Both the position numbers and the translations under genes were made by a program. Shown here piece by piece: positions 1 to 5,178 of a DNA stretch of 7,065 nt. The stretch's first letter is position 1. Every line of letters starts with the position of its first letter. The stretch comes from JAVVFH01 sp032250585 (GTDB lineage: Bacteria; Pseudomonadota; Gammaproteobacteria; Xanthomonadales; SZUA-36). The notes below the pieces were generated by a model. It had not been told where the DNA came from. It made no database searches and was given only the letters and a program-made list of their open reading frames with translations. The stretch is from NCBI GenBank assembly GCA_032250585.1, contig JAVVFH010000179.1, forward strand, positions 1 through 7,065. The letters are read 5' to 3'.

Positions 1-1686
1 GCCGGCGCGACGGATCAGCGCCGGGCGCAGCACGCTGTCCACCCGATGCCAGGCGCGCCCATCGCCCGGACCGGAATCGTACAGCAGCGTGTGCCGGGGC
101 GTGCTCACGGTGATCGCAGTGCCCTGACCCACGTCCAGGACTTCCAGCAGCAGGCTTCCCGGCGCCGTCGAGGCAGCCGGCGGCAAAAACATCGGCAGCA
201 GCAAAAACAGGCTCAGCCAGCGTAGGTTCAAGGCCCGCGGCAGCATCAGCAACAGCCCGGCGAAGACACCACCGAGCAGTTGCCAGGCCGTCGGGGCGGG
301 CACGCCACCGATCAAACCGTGCAAGCCGTCCATCCACTCCAGAAAGTCCAGCAAGAGGGCGGCCGCGGCCGCCGCGGCATGCAGGCTGAACCCCGTGAGC
401 GCAGCGGAGGCCGGTATTGCGAGCATGCTGAACAAGGTCAGCGGCACGAGGACCAGGCTGACCCAGGGGATGGCCACAAGGTTGACGAGAAACCCCGTCA
501 GCGCAAACGCTTCGAACCAGAACAAACTGACCGGCATCATGACCACGACCACGGCCAGCTGCGCCATCAACAGGCTTTTCCACCACGGCATGCGGCCGAA
601 GCGCGGCACGAACATCCACAGCAACGCCGCGACTGCCAGGAAGGAAAACCAGAATCCGGCCGTCAGCGCGGCAAATGGGTCCAGCAGCAAAATCGCGGCT
701 GCCGACAGGGCCAGCGCGCGCGCCGGATGGATGCTGCGCGCCAGCGCCAGGGCCGCCATGCCGATCAGCAGCATCAGCATGGCCCGCCGCGTCGCCACAC
801 CCAGGCCCGCGAGGCAGGCGTACACGCCTGCCAACAGGAGCGCTCCGCCCAAACACAGCCAGAAATCCCGGGCACCCGCAAAACCAAAAGGCAGCAGCCA
901 CAACAAAGCGCGCACGAGCCAGAACCCGCCGATGGCTGCCAGCCCGATGTGCAGCCCGGAAATGGCCAGCAGGTGCGAGGTCCCCGTGGCCATCATCAGT
1001 TGCCGGTCGGCCCGGCTCATGCCGGCGCGATCGGCGATCGCCAAAGCCCGGATCACGCCGCTTTCCCGCCCCTCGCCGAGGCGCGTGACGATGCGCTGCC
1101 GAATGTCCTCGCGCAGCCGGTGCAGCGCAAAGCGCAGCGGCCGATCGTCTCCAGTGGGCTCGCCGCTGCGCACAGTCGCCAGCCCGCCAATGCCCTGTGA
1201 GAACAGCCAGCGCTCGCGGTCCGGGCCCTGGAAGTTGACGGCGCCCCAGGGCGGTTTCAGCAGCAGTTCCAGCCGCCAGCTTTGCCCCGCCCGCAATTCC
1301 GGCCAATCCCGGTACCAGTAGACCAACAGTCTCGAGGGCAGGCCGGCCGCGCGCGCGGTGGCGCCCGGCGCAAAAAGAAAGCGGGCATACTCGTCCTGTT
1401 CGTCAGGCAGCGAGGCAATGACGCCCTCCACCGCATGCACCGTGACGGCGAGCGCGGGATCGAGGCGGTCCGCCAGGCGCCACTGCAGCTGCCAAAGGCT
1501 TATGCCGCAGCCAAGCAGGAAGAAAGCGGCCCAACGCAAGCGCGCGGGCAGCAACAAAACCGAGCCGGCCACAAGCAGTGCAGCGCTCAACCAGCCGGGT
1601 GCAGGGCTGGTCAGCAGCCAGGGTGCGAGGGTGCCGCCGATCAGGGCCAGCAGCTGGATCCATCCCCCTTGCCCCCCGGCGCGCAC
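1..1686 (-). CDS. comEC: ComEC/Rec2-type DNA uptake channel, C-terminus cut off by window edge
   Basis: Polytopic inner-membrane protein that passes single-stranded transforming DNA into the cytoplasm during natural competence. The reading frame is open for 562 codons to the left edge. An N-terminal hydrophobic part (about residues 10-65) leads into a soluble OB-like region (about 80-175) containing NFQGPDRERWLFSQGI. The Competence domain follows (about 205-480) with its hallmark TGTSHLLAISGLHIG at 235-249 and many hydrophobic segments. From 511 a metallo-beta-lactamase-like domain begins (LLLEVLDVGQGTAITV, then LLYDSGPG). Its HxHxDH-type metal site would lie beyond the edge; full-length relatives are usually 750-800 residues, so roughly 200 are missing. 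The start chosen is GTG at 1686, two bases after the lolD stop; no ATG or other good start lies just upstream in frame, and there is no strong Shine-Dalgarno, which suggests coupling to lolD translation. Family assignment is firm; the exact start is less sure. Presence of comEC alone does not prove that the organism is competent. Confidence 0.93.
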   Translation of the reverse strand, partial: MRAGGQGGWIQLLALIGGTLAPWLLTSPAPGWLSAALLVAGSVLLLPARLRWAAFFLLGCGISLWQLQWRLADRLDPALAVTVHAVEGVIASLPDEQDEYARFLFAPGATARAAGLPSRLLVYWYRDWPELRAGQSWRLELLLKPPWGAVNFQGPDRERWLFSQGIGGLATVRSGEPTGDDRPLRFALHRLREDIRQRIVTRLGEGRESGVIRALAIADRAGMSRADRQLMMATGTSHLLAISGLHIGLAAIGGFWLVRALLWLLPFGFAGARDFWLCLGGALLLAGVYACLAGLGVATRRAMLMLLIGMAALALARSIHPARALALSAAAILLLDPFAALTAGFWFSFLAVAALLWMFVPRFGRMPWWKSLLMAQLAVVVVMMPVSLFWFEAFALTGFLVNLVAIPWVSLVLVPLTLFSMLAIPASAALTGFSLHAAAAAAALLLDFLEWMDGLHGLIGGVPAPTAWQLLGGVFAGLLLMLPRALNLRWLSLFLLLPMFLPPAASTAPGSLLLEVLDVGQGTAITVSTPRHTLLYDSGPGDGRAWHRVDSVLRPALIRRAG

Positions 1687-1688
1687 CT

Positions 1689-2384
1689 TCAGTTCATGTC
1701 TTGCAGGCGCCCCATGTGCAGTTCGAGCTGGCGATCCATGCGGGCCGCAAGGCCGCGATCATGCGTGACCAGCAACAGGCTGGTTCGCAGCTCCTGATTC
1801 AGTTCCAGCATCATGGCGTAGACGTGGTTGGCGGTTCGTTCGTCGAGGTTGCCGGTGGGTTCGTCGCCCAGCACCACCCGCGGGTTACCCACCAGCGCGC
1901 GGGCCACCGCAGCGCGCTGGCGTTCGCCACCGGACAGTTCGCCCGGCTTGTGGTGCAGGCGCCCGGCCAGCCCCACGCGGTCGAGAATCGCAAACGCGCG
2001 ATCGCGGGCCACAGCGGTCCGCTCACCCCGGATCAACAGCGGCATGGCCACGTTTTCAAGGGCGGTGAACTCGGGCAACAGATGGTGGAACTGGTAGACG
2101 AAACCCATGGTGCGATTGCGCACCCGGCCGCGCGCGGCTGCGCTCAGCTGCCACATCGATTCGCCCTGCACCCGGACTTCTCCACCGTTGGGCCGATCCA
2201 GGCCACCGAGAATGTGCAGCAGAGTGCTCTTGCCGGCGCCCGACGCGCCAACGATCGCCAGCGACTCACCGGCCGCCAGCCGCAATTGCACTCCTTCGAG
2301 CACGCGCACCTCCTTCGGGCCCTGCCAGTACGATTTGAAAACGTCGCAGGCTTCAAGGACCGGCGTTTCACCTTGCTCACTCAT
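1689..2384 (-). CDS. lolD: LolD, ATPase of the lipoprotein-releasing ABC transporter
   Basis: Cytoplasmic ATPase of 231 residues, normal length for LolD, which powers release of outer-membrane lipoproteins from the inner membrane to the periplasmic carrier LolA. All ABC motifs are intact: Walker A GASGAGKST (46-54), Q-loop with YQFHHLLPEFTALENV (from 97), signature LSGGERQR (150-157), Walker B VVLGDEPT ending at 177 with catalytic E175, D-loop GNLD, and switch histidine H208 in VTHD. The sequence YQFHHLLPEF followed by TALENVAMPLLI is typical of LolD rather than of the related MacB or FtsE ATPases. Its ATG overlaps the end of the upstream permease gene by 8 bases (ATGAGTGA), the usual sign of translational coupling of the subunits. 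comEC follows 2 bases after its stop. I see no defect. Confidence 0.96.
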   Translation of the reverse strand: MSEQGETPVLEACDVFKSYWQGPKEVRVLEGVQLRLAAGESLAIVGASGAGKSTLLHILGGLDRPNGGEVRVQGESMWQLSAAARGRVRNRTMGFVYQFHHLLPEFTALENVAMPLLIRGERTAVARDRAFAILDRVGLAGRLHHKPGELSGGERQRAAVARALVGNPRVVLGDEPTGNLDERTANHVYAMMLELNQELRTSLLLVTHDRGLAARMDRQLELHMGRLQDMN

Positions 2385-3624
2385 AACTCAGCGCCTCCGC
2401 CGGGTGCGTCCTCGAGGCCCGCCACGAAGGATACAGCGTCGACAGCAGAGACATGCCGAGCGACATCAGCGCGAATTTGATGACGTCCGCACTGCGCAGT
2501 TCGGACGGCAGGTCTGTGATGTAATAGATGTCGGCCGGAAACAGGCTGAAACCCAGCAGCTTTTCGAGGAACGGCACCACGGTCCCGATATGCGAAGCCA
2601 GCAAAATGCCGCCCGCTACACCCATGGCAGTGCCGATCACCCCGATCAGGCTGCCCTGGATCACGAACACCCGCAAAATCATGCCCGGGCGCGCGCCCAT
2701 GGTCTTCAAAATCGCGATATCGGCCTGCTTGTCGGTCACCACCATCACCAGCATCGAGATGATGTTGAACGCCGCAACGACGATGATCAGCGACAGGATG
2801 ACCCACATGACCGTTTTTTCCGTGCGCACCGCCTGAAACAGGTTGCCGCGTTCCTGCGTCCAGTCCCGGACCACGAAGGTACCGTCCATGTCCGCCGAGA
2901 TGTCGCGCGCCACGGCCCAGGCGCGGTACATGTCCTCGAGGTGCAGCCGCACGCCGCCAATGGCGCCCTCCGGCATGCGCAGCAAACGGGCCGCGTCTTC
3001 GATATGGACCATGGCCAGCGACGAGTCGTTTTCGAATTCGCCGAATTCAAAAATGCCGAGCACCGTGAAGCGGCGCATCAGCGGACTCGCCCCCACCGGT
3101 GTCGCCTTCAGCCGGGGCGCAATCACCGTCACGCGGTCGCCCGGCCCGACACGCAAACGCGAAGCCAGGCCGATGCCGAGAATGATGCCGTACTCGCCGG
3201 CGCGCAGATCGTCGAGGGTTCCGCTGAGCATCTTTTCCGCCACTTCGGAGACCCGCGGCTCGTATTCCGGATTCACGCCGCGAATGAAGGCGCCGGACGA
3301 CTCCTGCCCCTGCAGCCAGACGCCCTCCTCGATGAAGGGCGCCGCGCCGTCGACTTCCGGATGGGTCTCGACCCGTTCGATGACCTGCCGCCAATCCATG
3401 ATCGTGCCTTCATAGGGCTGGATCGTGGCGTGCGCGATGGCGCCGAGAATGCGGGTGCGCAGTTCCGTCTCGAAACCGTTCATCACCGAGATGACCGTGA
3501 TCAGCGTGGTCACGCCGAGGCCGATTCCGAGCATCGAGGTCAGCGAGATGAACGAGATGAAGTGGTTGCGCCGCTTGGCGCGCAAATAGCGCAGCCCGAT
3601 AAAGGCTTCGAGTGGTTTGTACAT
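2377..3624 (-). CDS. LolC/LolE-family lipoprotein-releasing permease (possibly LolF type)
   Basis: Inner-membrane permease of 415 residues, the usual LolC/LolE length. Seen in order: a cytoplasmic N-terminus with GLRYLRAKRRNHFISFIS (10-27), a first membrane segment (about 22-48), a large periplasmic domain (about 50-270), three further membrane segments (about 272-296, 316-345, 379-400), and the C-terminal motif HPAEALSYE. The segment DIAILKTMGARPGMI (302-316) matches the cytoplasmic coupling region of this permease family. In the periplasmic domain TPVGASPLMRRF (175-186) lies where LolC has the hook that binds LolA, while GIFEFGEFENDSSLA (190-204) looks more LolE-like. Only one permease accompanies lolD here, so a homodimeric LolF-type transporter is plausible, but a second permease gene elsewhere cannot be excluded; I leave the symbol open. 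There is no good Shine-Dalgarno before the ATG at 3624. Start choice is supported by the family-typical MYKPLEAFIGLRYLRAK beginning. Confidence 0.94.
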   Translation of the reverse strand: MYKPLEAFIGLRYLRAKRRNHFISFISLTSMLGIGLGVTTLITVISVMNGFETELRTRILGAIAHATIQPYEGTIMDWRQVIERVETHPEVDGAAPFIEEGVWLQGQESSGAFIRGVNPEYEPRVSEVAEKMLSGTLDDLRAGEYGIILGIGLASRLRVGPGDRVTVIAPRLKATPVGASPLMRRFTVLGIFEFGEFENDSSLAMVHIEDAARLLRMPEGAIGGVRLHLEDMYRAWAVARDISADMDGTFVVRDWTQERGNLFQAVRTEKTVMWVILSLIIVVAAFNIISMLVMVVTDKQADIAILKTMGARPGMILRVFVIQGSLIGVIGTAMGVAGGILLASHIGTVVPFLEKLLGFSLFPADIYYITDLPSELRSADVIKFALMSLGMSLLSTLYPSWRASRTHPAEALSYE

Positions 3625-3715
3625 TGCGGAATTAGATCACAGGGATAGGCGATTCACCAGCGCCGGAGGGCTGCGTTGCGCGTAGGAAATCGGCGCGTCT
3701 GCGCGACCCCAGCGT
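3625..3715 (-). promoter_or_regulatory. Short rluC-lolC intergenic gap with a weak possible promoter
   Basis: On the minus strand TGATCTAAT (3639-3631) resembles an extended -10 element: TG, one base, then TCTAAT, five of six bases of TATAAT. The matching -35 position (TGGTGA, 3659-3654) fits the consensus poorly. Transcription from it would start about at the lolC-family ATG, giving a leaderless or almost leaderless mRNA, which would fit the lack of a ribosome-binding site. No convincing hairpin with a U-tract ends rluC here, so read-through from rluC is equally possible. Confidence 0.3.
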
Positions 3716-4669
3716 TCACGCGCCGAGCCGCGTCAGCAGGCTGCGCAGCTCCTCAGGCAGCGGCGCGCTGAATTCGGCGCCGGCACCTCCGGGCAGGGTC
3801 AGCTCGAGGCGATGGGCGTGCAGGAAAAGGCGCTTCAGGCCGCGCTCCTTCCAACGCTCGACAGCGTCTTTGGGGGCGTACTTGCCGTCACCGGCCAGCG
3901 GCAGCCCGAGAAAGGCGGCGTGAACGCGGATCTGATGCGTGCGGCCGGTCAGCAGTTCGGCCTCGGCGTAGCTCGAATCGCCGAAGGCCTCGAGCAGCCG
4001 GAACCGCGTCAGCGCCGGCTTGCCATCCGCCCGCACTTCGACACGGCTTTCCGGACTGGTTTGTACTTTACGCAGCGGAGCATTCACCTCCAGCAGCGGC
4101 TCGGGCATCTTGCCGTCCAGCAGGCACAGGTAGTGCTTGCGGACTTTTCCCGTCCGGAACTGTTGCGACAGCTCGCCCAGCGCCGCCCCGTTGCGGGCCA
4201 GCAAAAGACAACCGCTGGTCTCCCGGTCCAAGCGGTGGACGAGTTCCAGGTACTGCCCTGCCCGCTCCTGGCGCAACACGTCGATGACACCCCACGGTAG
4301 GCCGCTGCCGGCATGCACTGCCATGCCGCTGGGTTTGTCGATCACCAGCAGGTCTTCGTCTTCGTACAACACGCTGGCCCGCAGCTGCTCGCGCACGCGC
4401 TCCGAGACGATCACCTGACCCTGCTCGTGGGTGCGCGCCGGCGGAATGCGGACTTGGTCGCCGGCCGCGAGTTTCGTCGATGGCTTGCAGCGCGAGCCGT
4501 TGATCCGTACCTGGCCGGTGCGAATCATTCGATAGACGGCCGATCTCGGCACGCCCTTGAGTTGCGTGGCGAGGAAATTGTCGACCCGTTGGCCGTCGCG
4601 ATCGGTGCTGACCGGGACCAGGCGGACACCGGAGCCGGTGCGGGATGATGACATGGGGCGGCAACTCAT
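3716..4669 (-). CDS. rluC: RluC-type 23S rRNA pseudouridine synthase
   Basis: Enzyme that isomerises uridines to pseudouridines in 23S rRNA; RluC of E. coli modifies U955, U2504 and U2580 near the peptidyl-transferase centre. The 317-residue protein has an N-terminal S4 RNA-binding domain (about 28-77: RVDNFLATQLKGVPRSAVYR, then KLAAGDQVRIPP) and an RluA-family catalytic domain. Visible motifs are LVIDKPSGMAVHAGSG (108-123), HRLDRETSG (145-153) with catalytic D148, and GRTHQIRVH (242-250). QLKGVPRSAVYR and the IPP.R ending of the S4 domain favour RluC over RluD, whose S4 region differs; RluA lacks it. The start at 4669 gives a slightly longer N-terminus than I remember for E. coli; a second ATG at 4654 is a real alternative, since neither has a clear Shine-Dalgarno and the conserved part begins only around residue 16. 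It is divergent from rne, as in E. coli, and lies 91 bases upstream of the lolC-family gene. Confidence 0.93.
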   Translation of the reverse strand: MSCRPMSSSRTGSGVRLVPVSTDRDGQRVDNFLATQLKGVPRSAVYRMIRTGQVRINGSRCKPSTKLAAGDQVRIPPARTHEQGQVIVSERVREQLRASVLYEDEDLLVIDKPSGMAVHAGSGLPWGVIDVLRQERAGQYLELVHRLDRETSGCLLLARNGAALGELSQQFRTGKVRKHYLCLLDGKMPEPLLEVNAPLRKVQTSPESRVEVRADGKPALTRFRLLEAFGDSSYAEAELLTGRTHQIRVHAAFLGLPLAGDGKYAPKDAVERWKERGLKRLFLHAHRLELTLPGGAGAEFSAPLPEELRSLLTRLGA

Positions 4670-4697
4670 TGATAGCGTGTAAAAACGCTGCTATATT
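4669..4697 (+). promoter_or_regulatory. Predicted sigma70-type promoter for rne
   Basis: TTGATA (4669-4674) and TATATT (4692-4697) each match the -35 and -10 consensus at five of six positions and are separated by exactly 17 bases. Transcription should start near 4704, giving rne a leader of about 475 nucleotides. The -35 box touches the complement of the rluC start codon (CAT at 4667-4669), so polymerase bound here could interfere with rluC expression if rluC starts at 4669. This is the best promoter-like sequence I found between the two genes. Assignment is by pattern only. Confidence 0.72.
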
Positions 4698-4960
4698 ACA
4701 CTGCTTCGGAATTCCGCGCGCTGAATGACGTGCCATCATCATGTCCCGCCCCGGTCATCCCGGCTCGGTCACATGAAGTGGATTGAACGCCGTTTCCCAT
4801 TGGGCCGGCACACATCAGGCAGAACACCATCCGAACGCATCCCTGAAGCGTTTCTCGCGAACTGTACTTCAGAGTTCACGAGTCCGCTCCGCAGACCAGA
4901 ACCAAACAATCGGAACGGGTCGCGACGCAGCAGGGCTGACACCGCCGCCCGGCACTTGAA

Positions 4961-4988
4961 TCCGGCCGGTGGAGTGGGCGCGGCCGGA
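4961..4988 (+). repeat. Perfect 8-bp GC-rich inverted repeat in the rne leader
   Basis: TCCGGCCG (4961-4968) is exactly complementary to CGGCCGGA (4981-4988), around a 12-base loop. All but the outermost pair are G-C, so the hairpin should be stable in RNA. No U-tract follows on either strand, which argues against a terminator. It is the first strong hairpin I find in the downstream half of the leader. Confidence 0.6.
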
Positions 4989-5001
4989 ACCAGAAAATTG
5001 C

Positions 5002-5026
5002 AGCGACCGCCATGAAGGCTGTCGCT
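5002..5026 (+). repeat. Leader hairpin, 6 + 3 bp with one mismatch
   Basis: AGCGAC (5002-5007) pairs with GTCGCT (5021-5026). Beyond a C-U mismatch the stem continues with GCC (5009-5011) to GGC (5017-5019), leaving the five-base loop ATGAA. Together with the next hairpin, five bases downstream, it forms a tandem pair upstream of the A/U-rich island. A tandem pair recalls the adjacent hp2 and hp3 hairpins of the E. coli rne leader in layout only; I have not compared sequences. Confidence 0.58.
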
Positions 5027-5031
5027 ATAGC

Positions 5032-5047
5032 GCCGACGCCTGTCGGC
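5032..5047 (+). repeat. Leader hairpin, perfect 6-bp stem with tetraloop
   Basis: GCCGAC (5032-5037) is exactly complementary to GTCGGC (5042-5047) with the four-base loop GCCT. It follows the preceding hairpin after only five bases, TATAG and C overlapping a GCTATAGC palindrome at 5024-5031. No U-tract follows, so it does not look like a terminator. Confidence 0.58.
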
Positions 5048-5048
5048 A

Positions 5049-5070
5049 TGATGAAACAAAATTTAGCATA
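5049..5070 (+). promoter_or_regulatory. A/U-rich island, possible RNase E cleavage site
   Basis: Seventeen of 22 bases here are A or T in an otherwise GC-rich leader, and they lie between the tandem hairpins and the final leader stem, so the RNA is probably single-stranded. The core AAAATTTAG contains AAATT and AATTT, both of which fit the RN|WUU preference reported for RNase E. A self-cleavage site here would fit autoregulation. This is inference from sequence and position. Confidence 0.35.
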
Positions 5071-5092
5071 CCTGGCGTGCCCTTCAAGAGTG

Positions 5093-5156
5093 GGCCGGGA
5101 ACACGAATCGCGTAACAGCCGGGCGCACAGCCCTGCCTGCCTTGCGTGTTCAGGCC
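5093..5156 (+). repeat. Long-range stem closing the 3' end of the rne leader
   Basis: GAACACG (5099-5105) is exactly complementary to CGTGTTC (5145-5151). Past a small internal loop the stem extends with GGCC (5093-5096) to GGCC (5153-5156). Inside lies a smaller hairpin, GGGC (5121-5124) with GCCC (5130-5133) around the loop GCACA. The whole structure ends ten bases before the Shine-Dalgarno, so when folded it would leave that site free. Confidence 0.5.
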
Positions 5157-5167
5157 AGGATGCCTGA
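5150..5167 (+). promoter_or_regulatory. Alternative hairpin reaching into the rne ribosome-binding site
   Basis: TCAGGC (5150-5155) is exactly complementary to GCCTGA (5162-5167) with the six-base loop CAGGAT, and a G-U pair (5149-5168) can extend it. Its 3' arm contains the first bases of the Shine-Dalgarno GAGGA. Its 5' arm overlaps the 3' arm of the long-range stem at 5145-5156, so the two cannot form together. That arrangement could gate translation, but no function is shown. Confidence 0.42.
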
Positions 5168-5170
5168 GGA
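5166..5170 (+). promoter_or_regulatory. Shine-Dalgarno site of rne
   Basis: GAGGA is followed by eight A-rich bases and then ATG at 5179. This is the clearest ribosome-binding site in the window and fixes the rne start, which also agrees with the conserved MKRMLINATQ beginning of RNase E. Confidence 0.85.
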
Positions 5171-5178
5171 AAACGAAA

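Larger units (their letters stand above)
4698..5178 (+). promoter_or_regulatory. Long structured 5' leader of rne, no convincing gene inside
   Basis: This stretch from the promoter to the rne start holds no reading frame that looks like a protein gene. It contains a 10-base palindrome CGGAATTCCG near the expected transcript start (4707-4716), at least four inverted repeats in its last 220 bases (described separately), one A/U-rich island (about 5049-5070) and a Shine-Dalgarno site. RNase E in enteric bacteria represses its own synthesis by cleaving its mRNA, using hairpins in a 5' leader of about 360 nucleotides. The position, length and hairpin content here fit that role; regulation itself is inferred. 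I could not match the hairpins base by base to the published enteric ones. Confidence 0.6.

Noticed and set aside
361..385. GCC/GCG-repeat run in comEC as a possible simple repeat
   Set aside because: It encodes a short alanine run within a hydrophobic segment and is explained by coding in a GC-rich genome.
280..1321. Two long plus-strand open frames opposite comEC
   Set aside because: Both give low-complexity Gln/Arg/His- or Ser/Arg-rich products. The minus strand reads continuously as ComEC with its hallmark motifs.
2107..3648. Plus-strand open frame of 513 codons opposite the lolC-family gene, longer than the gene itself
   Set aside because: Its product is rich in His, Arg, Asp and Gln with no domain or motif, as expected from reading a GC-rich gene backwards, while the minus strand encodes a full recognisable permease.
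3649..3715. GCGC-rich repeats behind rluC as a terminator
   Set aside because: Only short CGCG pairings form and no U-tract follows, so I would not call a terminator.
4690..4713. TAATAT and TATAGC on the minus strand as a -10 box for rluC
   Set aside because: No acceptable -35 sequence lies at 16-18 bases from either. The AT-rich run is better explained as the -10 region of the rne promoter.
4961..5047. Leader hairpins as rho-independent terminators or attenuators
   Set aside because: None is followed by a run of T on either strand, so intrinsic termination is unlikely.
4725..5059. Small 96-codon frames on both strands in the rluC-rne gap
   Set aside because: No ribosome-binding site, no recognisable motif, Arg-rich composition, and overlap with the inverted repeats of the rne leader.
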